64,000 nucleotides of DNA, taken from the NCBI RefSeq assembly GCF_030441895.1, contig NZ_JARJAS010000002.1. One strand, written 5' to 3'. The position numbers and the translations under genes are program-made. Of the stretch, positions 1-9,122 are shown piece by piece. The DNA is from Enterococcus_D entomosocium (lineage in GTDB: Bacteria > Bacillota > Bacilli > Lactobacillales > Enterococcaceae). A model generated the notes under the pieces. The model did no database searches, was not told the origin of the DNA, and saw only the letters and a program-made list of their open reading frames with translations. Position 1 is the stretch's first letter. Every line of letters starts with the position of its first letter.

Positions 1-449
1 GCAGAAGATTTTGCATCAATGATGATATCTTGGACTGTATCATCTGCATCTTCTTTGGCATCTTTCGCTGTTTCTTTCACATCGCTTGCTGATTTTTTGA
101 AGCGTTCTGATAGATCACCTGCTTGTTTCTTTAACTCTTCAACGGTTTCTTCTGATGAACCAGCTGCTGTTTCTTTTAAGTCATCGACTTTCGCTGTTAA
201 AGAACCGGTAAAGTCAGATGCTTGCTCGCTTAATTTTGCTGCTTTATCTTTAGCGATATCGACAAGATCCGTACTTCTTTCTTTGGCTAAATCACCATAA
301 TCAGATGCTTTATCTAATAAATCGTCTGCTTGTTTTGCTAATTTATTTCTTAATGTTTTACCAGATTCTGGCGCCAACAAAAGTGCTGCTGCTGCTGCCG
401 CTGTTCCTCCGATGATTGCTCCTAATAAAAATCCGCCTTTTTTACTCAT
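1..449 (-). CDS. YtxH domain-containing protein, 3' end cut by the window edge
   Basis: The gene starts with ATG at 449 and reads leftward without a stop to base 1, so about 149 residues of its N-terminal part are visible. It begins MSKKGGFLLGAIIGG, followed by an Ala/Leu-rich hydrophobic stretch (about residues 7-27) and the motif LLAPESGKTLR, which is the YtxH family signature. The rest is Lys/Asp/Ala-rich, highly charged and probably forms long amphipathic helices or coiled coil. A strong AGGAGG-type RBS lies upstream. It follows the DUF948 gene by 14 bases on the same strand, and such pairs are common in Firmicutes. YtxH proteins are membrane-anchored and often stress-induced; their molecular function is not defined. 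The family call rests on the N-terminal motif. Confidence 0.85.
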   Translation of the reverse strand, partial: MSKKGGFLLGAIIGGTAAAAAALLLAPESGKTLRNKLAKQADDLLDKASDYGDLAKERSTDLVDIAKDKAAKLSEQASDFTGSLTAKVDDLKETAAGSSEETVEELKKQAGDLSERFKKSASDVKETAKDAKEDADDTVQDIIIDAKSS

Positions 450-463
450 TGAAAGTCCTCCTT

Positions 464-889
464 TTATTTTTGGTTATTTTTGTCTTTGAAAAATTTCATG
501 GCTGTTTGACCGACTTTTCCAGCTACCGTTGCTTTGGCAGTGGTCCGGCCAAGACTACCCACGCGCGTAATTAAATTTTTTCCAGAAACATTTAGTTCTG
601 AAACACTGGTACTTAGATCTGCAACTGCTGTGAACAAAGGATCGATGGTTGCGACTTTTCCGTTCACATCTTGTAAAAGCTCATTCGTTTTTACCAAAAG
701 ACCTTCAACCTCTTTTGAAAGAATATCAACGTCTTTGGTAATGACACGGATGGTTGTGTTTGCTTCTTCGACCGTTTTGTCTACTTTGGTCATTGTCTTG
801 CTGACTTGCATCAACAAACGAACGACGAAAATGACCAATACGACAAATGCGATCGCAGCAATCAATGCAGCTAGTTCTCCTCCTGACAT
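464..889 (-). CDS. DUF948 domain-containing membrane protein
   Basis: 141 residues starting at an ATG preceded by AAGGAG with a good spacing. Residues 8-28 (ALIAAIAFVVLVIFVVRLLMQ) form one transmembrane segment near the N-terminus. The following 90 residues are a heptad-like helix (VDKTVEEANTTI, VDILSKEVEGL, TNELLQDVNGKV) typical of DUF948 proteins. The C-terminus is basic. It is the first gene of a probable two-gene unit with the YtxH protein and has its own promoter upstream at 922-950. The family is linked to the envelope and general stress in Firmicutes, but no biochemical role is established, so none is assigned. Confidence 0.85.
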   Translation of the reverse strand: MSGGELAALIAAIAFVVLVIFVVRLLMQVSKTMTKVDKTVEEANTTIRVITKDVDILSKEVEGLLVKTNELLQDVNGKVATIDPLFTAVADLSTSVSELNVSGKNLITRVGSLGRTTAKATVAGKVGQTAMKFFKDKNNQK

Positions 890-921
890 AGAATGGCTCC
901 TTTCCCCATTTACTTATATTA

Positions 922-950
922 AGAATAGCATTTCACTGCACTTTCTACAA
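922..950 (-). promoter_or_regulatory. Probable sigma-A promoter for the DUF948-YtxH unit
   Basis: Reading on the minus strand, TTGTAG (945-950) and TATTCT (922-927) are separated by exactly 17 bases. A TGC just before the -10 gives an extended -10. The predicted start is about 30 bases upstream of the DUF948 ATG. Each hexamer is imperfect (4 of 6), so the call rests on spacing plus the extended -10. Confidence 0.5.
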
Positions 951-1000
951 ATAAAAGACTGCATTTTTAAGAAAATTATCCGCTTTCAACAGGAAATAAT

Positions 1001-1037
1001 AAAAAAACAAAGCAATTTCATCAGAAATTGCCTTGTT
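1001..1037 (-). terminator. Rho-independent terminator after galU
   Basis: On the minus strand ACAAGGCAATTTC pairs with GAAATTGCTTTGT around a 4-base loop, with one mismatch, and runs into seven T. It lies 13 bases past the galU stop and closes the hprK-lgt-gpsA-galU run. Confidence 0.85.
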
Positions 1038-1049
1038 TAGGAGTTTTTG

Positions 1050-1967
1050 TTATTTTTTTGACTCTTTCGGTGCTTCTTTGACTTCTTTTTGAGCCGGAGC
1101 TAGTTCTTTTCCTAACTCGATCAAATACTCTTTCAAGTTGTCCTTGACTTCAGGGTGTACTAAACCATACTCAATACTTGTTTTTAAGAAACCAAATTTG
1201 TCTCCTACATCGTAACGCTTGCCGGTAAATTGATGAGCAAACACGCGTTGGGTTTTGTTTAATGTGTCGATGGCATCCGTCAATTGGATCTCGCCGCCAG
1301 CACCAGGTTCCTGATTGGCTAAAATATCAAAAATTTCAGGGGTCAGCAAGTAGCGACCAATAATTGCTAAATCACTTGGCGCATTTTCTGGCGCTGGTTT
1401 TTCAACAAAGTTTTTGACATTGAACAAACCTTTTTCAACTTCCATACCAGGATCAATGATTCCGTATTTTGATGTATCTTCATGAGGAACATCCATGACA
1501 GCGATCGTTGATGCATGCGTTTTTTCATAATTATCGATCAGCTGTTTCGTCAATGGCACTTGATCTTCCATCAAGTCATCACCTAGCATGACTACAAACG
1601 GTTCATTTCCGACAAATGCCCGAGCCTGTAATACGGCATGGCCTAATCCTTTCGGATGAGATTGGCGAATGAAATGCAGATTTACGTCAGTTGTTTCTTC
1701 CACTAATTTCAAAAGCTCTGTCTTGCCTTTTTCTTTTAGATTCATCTCTAATTCTAAATTGGCATCGAAATGGTCTTCGATCGGACGCTTTGCTTTTCCT
1801 GTTACGATCAAAATATCTTCGATCCCTGATTGTAAAGCTTCTTCCACGATAAATTGGATCGTTGGTTTGTCAACGATCGGCAACATTTCCTTTGCCATTG
1901 CCTTTGTAGCTGGTAAAAATCGGGTACCTAGACCGGCTGCTGGGATAACTGCTTTTTTGACATTCAT
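1050..1967 (-). CDS. galU: UTP--glucose-1-phosphate uridylyltransferase
   Basis: 305 residues. The enzyme makes UDP-glucose from UTP and glucose-1-phosphate, feeding glycolipid, teichoic-acid decoration, capsule and galactose (Leloir) metabolism in the cytosol. The N-terminus MNVKKAVIPAAG is followed by the nucleotidyltransferase signature GLGTRFLPATK (about residues 12-22) and KEMLPIVDKP. Later blocks include VVMLGDD and FVEKPAP. An upstream in-frame ATG at 1988 would add seven residues, but the AAAGGAG sequence lies between the two and is well spaced only for the ATG at 1967. The gene follows gpsA closely (17-base gap) and ends in a strong terminator. The C-terminus carries a Lys/Glu-rich tail after the catalytic domain. 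Confidence 0.97.
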   Translation of the reverse strand: MNVKKAVIPAAGLGTRFLPATKAMAKEMLPIVDKPTIQFIVEEALQSGIEDILIVTGKAKRPIEDHFDANLELEMNLKEKGKTELLKLVEETTDVNLHFIRQSHPKGLGHAVLQARAFVGNEPFVVMLGDDLMEDQVPLTKQLIDNYEKTHASTIAVMDVPHEDTSKYGIIDPGMEVEKGLFNVKNFVEKPAPENAPSDLAIIGRYLLTPEIFDILANQEPGAGGEIQLTDAIDTLNKTQRVFAHQFTGKRYDVGDKFGFLKTSIEYGLVHPEVKDNLKEYLIELGKELAPAQKEVKEAPKESKK

Positions 1968-1984
1968 GTGACTCGCTCCTTTAA

Positions 1985-3013
1985 TCATAATGATTGATCT
2001 ACCGTAAATTCGTTTTCTTCTTTGCCGTCTCGCAGCATAATATCTTTAGCTGCTTGCTTGATGTCTTTGCCTTCATACAAGACCGAATAAATCGTTTCTG
2101 TGATTGGCATTTCCACTGACAAAGCTTCTGCTAATTCGCGGGCAGCTTTGGTGGTTGAAACTCCTTCAACGATCATGCCCATATTGTCTAACACTTCGTC
2201 TAAGCTATGGCCTTTTCCTAATAGGTTTCCGGCACGCCAATTCCGCGAATGGACACTGGTACACGTGACGATCAAATCGCCAACACCACTCAATCCGATA
2301 AAGGTTAATGGATTTGCACCCATTGCCACACCGAGACGACTGATTTCTGCTAACCCACGGGTCATGATCGCAGCCTTCGCATCATCCCCAAAGCCCAGTC
2401 CAGCAATCGCTCCGGCACCAATAGCGATGATGTTTTTCAGCGCGGCGCCAGTTTCGACACCGATCACATCGTTATTGGTGTAGATTCTAAAGTAATCATT
2501 CATAAATAGCTCTTGTACATATTTAGCAGCCGATTCATTTTCTGAAGCTGCCGTGATCGTGGTAATATCATGGACAGCGACTTCTTCGGCATGTGATGGT
2601 CCTGACAGGACAACGATTTCTTGCCGTTTATCTGCTGGGATCTCTTCGGCAAGTACTTCTGAGATTCGTTTATGACTGCCTTGTTCTAATCCTTTTGAGG
2701 CATGGATGATGACTGGTTTACCGGTTGTCTTCTTAGTGAATTCTTGTGCCACGGCACGAATCGCTTTGGTTGGTACTACAAACAAGACAGCATCTGCCCC
2801 TTGGATCGCCTCTTCTAGATTTTTGCAGCCTAAAATATTTTCAGGTAATTTCAAATCAGGCAAATAATGCCGATTGGTATGATACGTATTGATTTCATCG
2901 ATTTGGGCGGGATTGTTGCCCCAAATAGTCACTTCATGTCCGTTTTCAGACAAGACTTGTGCCAAAGCAGTCCCCCATGATCCGGGACCTAAAACGGCGA
3001 TTTTCTGTTTCAC
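1985..3013 (-). CDS. gpsA: Glycerol-3-phosphate dehydrogenase [NAD(P)+]
   Basis: 342 residues from a GTG start. The enzyme reduces dihydroxyacetone phosphate to sn-glycerol-3-phosphate, the backbone for phospholipids and glycerol-phosphate teichoic acids. The Rossmann motif GPGSWGTALA sits near residue 8. The family blocks SGPSHAEEVA and ETGAALKNIIAIGAG, the latter holding the catalytic lysine, are present. An ATG further upstream (3052) is in frame but would add 13 residues and lacks an RBS. GAGGAGG stands 8 bases before the GTG at 3013. It sits between lgt and galU, in the hprK-lgt-gpsA-galU order seen in enterococci, and is probably cotranscribed with them. Confidence 0.96.
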   Translation of the reverse strand: MKQKIAVLGPGSWGTALAQVLSENGHEVTIWGNNPAQIDEINTYHTNRHYLPDLKLPENILGCKNLEEAIQGADAVLFVVPTKAIRAVAQEFTKKTTGKPVIIHASKGLEQGSHKRISEVLAEEIPADKRQEIVVLSGPSHAEEVAVHDITTITAASENESAAKYVQELFMNDYFRIYTNNDVIGVETGAALKNIIAIGAGAIAGLGFGDDAKAAIMTRGLAEISRLGVAMGANPLTFIGLSGVGDLIVTCTSVHSRNWRAGNLLGKGHSLDEVLDNMGMIVEGVSTTKAARELAEALSVEMPITETIYSVLYEGKDIKQAAKDIMLRDGKEENEFTVDQSL

Positions 3014-3088
3014 TATGGAAACCTCCTCTATCCTTTTCGCAAATTCATGCACTTTATCATTTTACCATAATTTCGATAAAATAACTGT

Positions 3089-3919
3089 TTAGATAATCGT
3101 TTGGTTTTTGCCAAAGCTGCGATTGTAGTCTTTTAAAGTTTGGTTTTTCCGACGCCAGATCAATAGCCCAATCGCTCCAAAGAATAATAAAGCGGAAAGT
3201 GCTTGTGACACACGGATATCCCCAAATAAGTATAAACTATCGGTGCGCATTCCTTCAATAAAGAAGCGTCCGAACCCATACCAAATTAAGTAGCTCAAGA
3301 AAACTTCGCCTTCTTTTAATAACCCAGTTTTCTTGCGCAAGAAAATCAAAACGATAAATCCGATCACATTCCAAACCGATTCATAAAGAAACGTCGGCTG
3401 CCGATACGCTTCGTCGATATACATATTATCGATAATAAATTTCGGTATATACAAACTTTCTAAGAAGGAGCGGCTGACTTCGGCTCCAAATGCTTCATGA
3501 TTCATGAAGTTGCCCCAACGCCCGATGCCTTGTGCCAATAGGACACTTGGTGCAGCGATATCTAAAAAGGTCCAGGGAGAAATAAAATTTCGTTGGCAGA
3601 AAAAGTACAGCCAAATCCCCCCGGCAATCAATGCACCGTAGATAGCGATCCCACCAGACCGAATATTGAAAATTTGACTCGGGTCATCAATGTAGTATTG
3701 CAAGTCAAATAGAATATAATAAAGCCGCGCACCAATGATCGATACTGGCAATCCAATCAACATAAAATCAGTCACATCATCTGGCTTGAGCCCGACACGA
3801 ACCGCCTCTCTCGTACTTAACCACATAGCAATGATCACGCCTGATACGATAATGATCGCATACCAATAAATCGGCAAACCAAATAATTCAAATGCGACTC
3901 GATTTACTAAACCTAACAT
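3089..3919 (-). CDS. lgt: Prolipoprotein diacylglyceryl transferase
   Basis: 276 residues. Lgt moves a diacylglyceryl group from phosphatidylglycerol to the lipobox cysteine of prolipoproteins at the membrane. The PstS and PhnD lipoproteins in this window would be substrates. The protein is hydrophobic throughout, with about seven membrane segments. It contains the Lgt signature GRWGNFMNHEAFG and the blocks GLPVSIIGARLYY and SGGIAIYGALIAG. It starts at an ATG with an AGAGGA RBS, 14 bases after the hprK stop. The length is normal for the family. Confidence 0.97.
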   Translation of the reverse strand: MLGLVNRVAFELFGLPIYWYAIIIVSGVIIAMWLSTREAVRVGLKPDDVTDFMLIGLPVSIIGARLYYILFDLQYYIDDPSQIFNIRSGGIAIYGALIAGGIWLYFFCQRNFISPWTFLDIAAPSVLLAQGIGRWGNFMNHEAFGAEVSRSFLESLYIPKFIIDNMYIDEAYRQPTFLYESVWNVIGFIVLIFLRKKTGLLKEGEVFLSYLIWYGFGRFFIEGMRTDSLYLFGDIRVSQALSALLFFGAIGLLIWRRKNQTLKDYNRSFGKNQTII

Positions 3920-3933
3920 CTATCTTATCCTCT

Positions 3934-4869
3934 CTAGTTTCCAGAATTTTCTTCGATCAATTGCGTCAATCGATTTTCAAAGGTCTTCGTTGCATCATAA
4001 CCCATCGTTTTCGCCCGGAAATTCATGGCAGCAACTTCGATAATGATCGCAACATTTCGACCAGTTTTCACGGGGATTTTGATTTGTGGTACATCAACGC
4101 CACCAATTTCAACCGTCGTATCATCGGTTCCTAGTCGATCATACTTTTTGTCTTTCGCCCAAGCTTCTAAATACACCGCTACTTGAACCTGCATATACCC
4201 TCGTACGGCACTGGCACCAAAAAGATTCATGACATCGATGATCCCGATTCCCCGGATCTCGATCAAGTGTTGCAAGATTTTCGGCGGTTCCCCCACCAAA
4301 GTCAACTCATCTTGCTTATACACATCCACACGGTCATCAGCGATCAACCGATGCCCACGTTTGATCAACTCTAATGCTGTTTCGCTTTTACCAATTCCGC
4401 TATCGCCTTGGATCAAAACGCCCAAGCCATAGACATCCACTAATACCCCATGGACACTGGTTCTTGTTGCTAAACGCCCATCGAGAAAACTAGAAAGCTC
4501 TCCTTGCAGACGTGACGTTGAGATGGGCGAACGTAGAATCGTAATCTCATGTTCTTTGCAGGCTTGAATCATTTCTGCTGGTACTTCCAAGCCGCGAGAA
4601 ACAATAAATCCCGGTGTATCATCGGCACACATTTTGCGCATCACCATCAAGCGTTCTTCTGGCATCATTCGTTCCGCAAAGGTGATCTCTTTGCTGCCGA
4701 ATAATTGCAGACGATCATGGGAATAGTAATTAAAATAACCCGTCAATTCCAAACCAGGTCGGGAAATATCGCCGGTAATGATTTCTCTTTCTAAACTGTT
4801 TTCAGTTCCTTCAACTATCTCTAAATTTAAAGCCTCCGCCAGCTCGCTGACTTTGACGGTTTCTGCCAT
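3934..4869 (-). CDS. hprK: HPr kinase/phosphorylase
   Basis: 311 residues. HprK phosphorylates and dephosphorylates HPr at Ser46 and is the sensor of carbon catabolite control in Firmicutes. The P-loop GDSGIGKS is at residues 155-162. His140 in SVHGVLVDVYG lies just ahead of it, and the HprK signature EIRGIGIIDVMNLFGASAVR is present at about 205. An in-frame TTG at 4890 is possible, but AGAGGGG lies between it and the ATG at 4869 with a good spacing, so the ATG is chosen. It is the first gene of hprK-lgt-gpsA-galU and diverges from the M3 peptidase gene. Confidence 0.97.
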   Translation of the reverse strand: MAETVKVSELAEALNLEIVEGTENSLEREIITGDISRPGLELTGYFNYYSHDRLQLFGSKEITFAERMMPEERLMVMRKMCADDTPGFIVSRGLEVPAEMIQACKEHEITILRSPISTSRLQGELSSFLDGRLATRTSVHGVLVDVYGLGVLIQGDSGIGKSETALELIKRGHRLIADDRVDVYKQDELTLVGEPPKILQHLIEIRGIGIIDVMNLFGASAVRGYMQVQVAVYLEAWAKDKKYDRLGTDDTTVEIGGVDVPQIKIPVKTGRNVAIIIEVAAMNFRAKTMGYDATKTFENRLTQLIEENSGN

Positions 4870-5026
4870 AGGTTTCCCCTCTTTTCTCAATGATTCTTGC
4901 CGCTGCTTCTTGTAAACGACACTCTGGTTCTATTTTATCATTCTATCAGTAAAGTTACTACCTTCGCCAATAGAAGTCCTCATTCTTTTTCGTTTGTGTT
5001 ATTATTTTACTAAGGAGGGATTTTTA

Positions 5027-6727
5027 ATGAAATTTTCAGCATACACGTATCAACGCCCTGATTTTCCAGTCTATCAAGAAACATTCAAAAAAGCATTAGC
5101 AAACCTTCAGTCAGCCGATACCTTCTCGGAGGCGAAGCAAGCTCTTGATGCTTTGAACGAACTAAGAGGAACGATCGATACCGCAATGAACTTGGCTTCG
5201 ATCCGTTATTCGATCGATACCAACGATGCCTTTTATGAAACAGAAGATACCTTCTGGAATGAATACCAGCCTCATTTTGAAGCTCTGGATTTTCAATTCT
5301 ATCAAGCACTCTTGGCTTCACCGGTCTTAGATGAATTAAAAGCCGAATATCCAGAAACACTTTTCTTGTTTGCCGAAAGCCGCGTGAAGCTTTTTGATGA
5401 TGCCTTGATCGAATTGTTTCAAAAAGAAAACCAATTGGCTTCCGATTACAGCAAATTGGTCGCTTCTGCCCAAATCGACTTCCAAGGAGAAACCTATACC
5501 CTCGCACAACTGCGACCATTTACCGAAAATAAAGATCGCAGCGTTCGTAAAGAAGCATTTGAAAAACAAACGGCTTTCTTCACGGAAAATGAAGAACGTT
5601 TTGACCAAATTTATGACGAGATGGTCAAGGTTCGTACTAAGATCGCCCACAAGCTCGGCTTTGAAAATTATGTTGCCTTTGCGGATACCCAAATGAATCG
5701 TTGGGACTATGATCGTTCAATGATCGAGACCTATCGTCGGGAAATTTTAGAAAAAGTCGTCCCAATTACCCAAAAGCTGTACCAAAGACAGGCGCAGCGT
5801 AATCAATTGACTCAGGCAACCTTTACCGACTTGCCACTTGTTTATCCTAGTGGTAACGCAGAGCCTAAAGGAACTCCTGAAGAACTAGTAGAAAAAGCCC
5901 GTGTGATGTATCAGGAACTATCCCCTGAAACTGGCGAATTTTTTGATTTTATGGTCGAGCATGACCTACTTGATCTACTAAGCAAAAAAGGCAAACAATC
6001 TGGCGGCTACTGTACCTTTATCCAAGACTATCAAGCGCCATTTATCTTTGCCAACTTTAACGGTACTTCGGGCGATGTCGATGTTTTGACCCACGAAGCT
6101 GGCCACGCCTTTCAAGCCTTTCGCTCTCGTTGGATCAAAGAACCGGAAATTCTCTTTCCCAATTATGAATCTTGCGAGATCCATTCAATGTCGATGGAGT
6201 TTATCGCCTGGCCATGGATGGATGCCTTTTTCGAAGAAGAAACAGAAAAATACAAATTTGCGCATCTTGCTAGCAGCCTGCAATTTCTGCCTTATGGCGT
6301 TTTAGTGGATCACTTCCAACAAGAGGTTTATGAGCATCCTGAGTGGTCACCAGCACAGCGCAAAGCCCGTTGGCGGGAATTAGAGCGCCAATACTGTCCA
6401 GAACGGGATTATTCAGAGTATCCAGACCTTGATCGTGGCTTGTATTGGTTCAGACAGGGGCATATTTTTGAATCACCTTTCTACTATATCGATTACACAT
6501 TGGCACAAGTGTGTGCGTTCCAATTTTGGTATCGATTCATCGTGGCAAAAGACGAAACCGCTTGGCAAGATTATTTGGCCATTTGCGAAGTCGGCGGCAC
6601 GAAAACATTTCTTGAGATCCTGGCTCTGGCTCATCTACGTTCACCTTTTGAAAAAGGAGCGCTTGATGAAACGTTACAGGCAGTAGATACGTATCTGTCA
6701 GCCATCAAAGAAGAACAGTTAAACTAA
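5027..6727 (+). CDS. M3 family oligoendopeptidase (PepF-like)
   Basis: 566 residues. This is a cytosolic zinc metallopeptidase of family M3 that cleaves oligopeptides. The zinc site HEAGH is at about residues 356-360 within DVLTHEAGHAFQAF. The downstream ESCEIHSMSMEF supplies the third ligand glutamate. The protein is somewhat shorter than classical PepF (about 600) and fits the related M3 subgroup often annotated simply as M3 family oligoendopeptidase. A longer reading from 4994 lacks an RBS, whereas TAAGGAGGG precedes the ATG at 5027. The gene stands alone between divergent hprK and a strong terminator. Confidence 0.93.
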   Translation: MKFSAYTYQRPDFPVYQETFKKALANLQSADTFSEAKQALDALNELRGTIDTAMNLASIRYSIDTNDAFYETEDTFWNEYQPHFEALDFQFYQALLASPVLDELKAEYPETLFLFAESRVKLFDDALIELFQKENQLASDYSKLVASAQIDFQGETYTLAQLRPFTENKDRSVRKEAFEKQTAFFTENEERFDQIYDEMVKVRTKIAHKLGFENYVAFADTQMNRWDYDRSMIETYRREILEKVVPITQKLYQRQAQRNQLTQATFTDLPLVYPSGNAEPKGTPEELVEKARVMYQELSPETGEFFDFMVEHDLLDLLSKKGKQSGGYCTFIQDYQAPFIFANFNGTSGDVDVLTHEAGHAFQAFRSRWIKEPEILFPNYESCEIHSMSMEFIAWPWMDAFFEEETEKYKFAHLASSLQFLPYGVLVDHFQQEVYEHPEWSPAQRKARWRELERQYCPERDYSEYPDLDRGLYWFRQGHIFESPFYYIDYTLAQVCAFQFWYRFIVAKDETAWQDYLAICEVGGTKTFLEILALAHLRSPFEKGALDETLQAVDTYLSAIKEEQLN

Positions 6728-6792
6728 AAAAAGACGTTTCCGTTTCTCCACTAGCTTCTTAGCTAGTAGGAGAAAACGTGAAACGTCTTTTT
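6726..6792. terminator. Strong bidirectional terminator between the M3 peptidase and liaZ
   Basis: AAAAAGACGTTT at the left pairs with AAACGTCTTTTT at the right, and an inner arm GTTTCTCCACTAGC pairs with GCTAGTAGGAGAAAAC around a short loop. A-tract and T-tract flank both sides, so it works for both convergent genes. The liaZ stop codon (6791-6793) overlaps the T-tract. Confidence 0.9.
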
Positions 6793-7150
6793 AACGTGAA
6801 TATTTTTCGATATGGTGTTCGGTCACGATCATATTGATCACTGACATGATCAGTGCCACTAATAAAGCAGCCCCAAACGAGGAAAAGCCGAAGTTGGCTG
6901 ACCCAACAAAATACGAAGTCAAATTCAGCATGAGCGCATTGATCACAAAGGTGAAAAACCCAAGCGTCAGTAAAGTCAATGGAAATGAAATGACGATCAG
7001 AATTGGTTTAATCAAAGCATTCAGGATCGACAGTACAAAACTGGCGATCACTGCAGTCATAATACTTTGAACGTGGATCATATTTGGTAATAGAACCGCC
7101 AATGTGACAAACGTCAGTGTATTCATGATAAGCCGTTGAAAATAAGACAC
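6791..7150 (-). CDS. liaZ: LiaZ-like membrane protein (phage-holin-4 / YvlD family)
   Basis: 119 residues with four hydrophobic segments, including FVTLAVLLPNMI, AVIASFVLSILNALIKPILIVISFPLTLLTLGFFTFVINALML and ALLVALIMSVINMIV. The block NALIKPILIVISFPLTLLTLG is diagnostic of the YvlD/phage_holin_4_2 family. It starts with GTG at 7150, whose first base is the last base of the liaY stop, and GGAG precedes it. As third gene after a DUF4097 protein and a PspC protein it matches LiaZ of the E. faecalis liaXYZ operon, which takes part in membrane remodelling in response to daptomycin and antimicrobial peptides. The symbol rests on family plus gene order. Confidence 0.82.
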   Translation of the reverse strand: MSYFQRLIMNTLTFVTLAVLLPNMIHVQSIMTAVIASFVLSILNALIKPILIVISFPLTLLTLGFFTFVINALMLNLTSYFVGSANFGFSSFGAALLVALIMSVINMIVTEHHIEKYSR

Positions 7151-7458
7151 TAGAAGTCACTCCAGTCCTCATCCTCTACCTTTTCCGCTTCTTTACGGGG
7201 ACGATTTGCTTCATTGTATTTGTTTTGTTTGTAATATCGATTGTCATGACCATATCCTGAGGTGCTCTTGCGTCCTGAAGGAATCAAGACCGCCATGATG
7301 ATATATAAAGTGATTCCAGGAAACGCAGCAGTCACTAAAGATAGAAAGACATAGATCACGCGAACGATAGTTGGATCAATTCGTAAGTATTCTGCCAGAC
7401 CCCCTAGAGTCCCTGTAATGACAACGTTATTGGCTGATTTTGTTAATTTTTTGTTCAT
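7150..7458 (-). CDS. liaY: LiaY-like PspC domain membrane protein
   Basis: 102 residues. The PspC domain occupies residues 3-65: GTLGGLAEYLRIDPTIVRVIYVF followed by a transmembrane helix ending PGITLYIIMAVLIP. A charged, poorly conserved C-terminal tail follows. The RBS AAGGAAGG precedes the ATG. PspC proteins sit in the membrane and act in envelope stress signalling. In E. faecalis the equivalent (LiaY) works with LiaX and LiaZ, and the same order is seen here. It overlaps liaZ by one base and lies 49 bases past liaX, so one transcript is likely. Confidence 0.83.
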   Translation of the reverse strand: MNKKLTKSANNVVITGTLGGLAEYLRIDPTIVRVIYVFLSLVTAAFPGITLYIIMAVLIPSGRKSTSGYGHDNRYYKQNKYNEANRPRKEAEKVEDEDWSDF

Positions 7459-7507
7459 TTATCTACACCTTCCTTCTTTTCTTTAATGAGTGTATACTCA
7501 ACTATTC

Positions 7508-9070
7508 TTATTTATCTGTATCTTTGATAAAGACATTTCCTGTTGTTGTGGATAGATCGATTTGTGCGACTTTATCGGCAACCCGACGGAATTGCAATAG
7601 TTGGTTTAGGCGTTCTTTTTTCTCCCGTACAACTTCCATCTCACTTAAGCGATTGTTAATGCTACCTAAACTTGTTTTGGCGATCCCTTCAAAACCGATC
7701 CCTGCAGGTAATGCTACTTTAACATTGCCATTTACAGAGCTGGCGTTTAATTTTTGGACCGTTTCTTCTTTGTAGGTCACACGGATATTGCCGTTTACTA
7801 AAGAAATACCGGTGTTTTGTGGTGTGGCTGTCAACGTCACGTCGCCATTCACTGTTTCGATGATGGCATCTAAAATCTCACCCTCTTGAACAGTGATCGT
7901 TCCATTCACGCCTTCAATCTCTAACATCGATGCGTTTACTTTGCGGAAATCGATATTGCCATTTGTTGATTTTGTATAAACATCTTTTGCATCCAATTCA
8001 TTGAATGTAACATTTCCGTTCAATAGTTTTACTGCCACATGATCATAGGTACGTTTTGGTAAATAGAAAACCAGATCGGCACGAATGCGTTTGTTTGGAA
8101 TTTGGAAGGAGATGCGTTCATCATCGACATTGATTTGGCTTCTTGCTTCAAAAGCATCGAAAGGCTCCGCCGCATCCATTTTACCATATAGTTTGATTTT
8201 GGCATCTACTTTGACACCTGGTTCATCCCATAATTGGAAGGAAACATTGCCGTTGGCTAACTTCACATCGATCAATGTCGCTGCCGTTTCGTCATAGCTG
8301 AATGTGTGTTCAAATTTCGTCGCTGCAACACCGGGAACTTTCAAGTTGATATCTTTCCATTCCATGTTGTCGTTAACAGAATCCGTTACTGCTCGAACCG
8401 TTTTCTTCAAGAAGTGTCCGAAGTGGGTGCTGGCATCGACCATTTTTTCACTTACTTGATTGATAGTATCGGTCGCTTGCTCTTTCCAATCTTCTGGAAT
8501 ATCTAATTTTTGAGAGATTTTCTCTTTCGTTTGAGACCATTGGTCTTTGCGAATATTTTTTAGTTTTGCTTCCAATTCTGCTTTTTCTTCGGTTAAGCCA
8601 TCTAACGTTTCTTCTAAGCCAGTAATGGTCGCTTCTGTTTCATGACGTGTTGCCAATTCCTCTTCTGACAATTGATCCAATTCTTCTTTGGTATTCAATT
8701 GCATCAGAGTTTCTTGCGCTTCTTTTAATTCTTCTTTGACGCCAAGAATTTCAGCATTGATTTCGTCCAACTCAGCAGATGCTTGGTTGGCTTCCGTTGC
8801 TAAGCCATCAAGAATCTTTTCAAGATTTTCTTTGTCTTGCGCTTCGTTTTGACGAAGTTTTTCTTCGCCGTCAAACGTGAACATCTCATCGTCATTTTCA
8901 GTATCATCAAATGGGCTTGTCGCATTCTTATCCGCGGTTACCTCAGCAGCAGCTTTGTTAATTTGTTTTTCGTCTTTGGCTTTTGCCATACCTTCTAGTA
9001 AATCTAAGGCTTCTTCTGTAGAAAGCACACCTTTTTTTACTAGATCCAATATACGTTCTCTTTCGTTCAT
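7508..9070 (-). CDS. liaX: LiaX-like DUF4097 envelope-stress protein
   Basis: 520 residues. Residues 1-35 (MNERERILDLVKKGVLSTEEALDLLEGMAK) are the short helical SHOCT-like module found at the start of these proteins. Residues of about 75-180 are a long Glu/Lys coiled coil. From about 230 to the end comes a repetitive beta structure with recurring NGN motifs (LANGNVSFQL, LLNGNVTFNE, STNGNIDF, VNGDVTL, VNGNIRV, VNGNVKV), the DUF4097 beta-solenoid. In E. faecalis LiaX binds daptomycin and cationic peptides through its N-terminal part while the C-terminal part represses LiaR signalling. A GGAGG RBS fixes the ATG at 9070, rather than an upstream in-frame start at 9091. It has its own promoter and leads liaXYZ. 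Confidence 0.85.
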   Translation of the reverse strand: MNERERILDLVKKGVLSTEEALDLLEGMAKAKDEKQINKAAAEVTADKNATSPFDDTENDDEMFTFDGEEKLRQNEAQDKENLEKILDGLATEANQASAELDEINAEILGVKEELKEAQETLMQLNTKEELDQLSEEELATRHETEATITGLEETLDGLTEEKAELEAKLKNIRKDQWSQTKEKISQKLDIPEDWKEQATDTINQVSEKMVDASTHFGHFLKKTVRAVTDSVNDNMEWKDINLKVPGVAATKFEHTFSYDETAATLIDVKLANGNVSFQLWDEPGVKVDAKIKLYGKMDAAEPFDAFEARSQINVDDERISFQIPNKRIRADLVFYLPKRTYDHVAVKLLNGNVTFNELDAKDVYTKSTNGNIDFRKVNASMLEIEGVNGTITVQEGEILDAIIETVNGDVTLTATPQNTGISLVNGNIRVTYKEETVQKLNASSVNGNVKVALPAGIGFEGIAKTSLGSINNRLSEMEVVREKKERLNQLLQFRRVADKVAQIDLSTTTGNVFIKDTDK

Positions 9071-9122
9071 GGAAATTGCCTCCTTCAGCAAATGTGTGAT
9101 TGCAAGTTTAGCTTACGAACCT

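Noticed and set aside
534..1040. 168-residue plus-strand frame over the DUF948 gene and the galU terminator
   Set aside because: Antisense to a real gene, crosses a terminator, no RBS or family motif.
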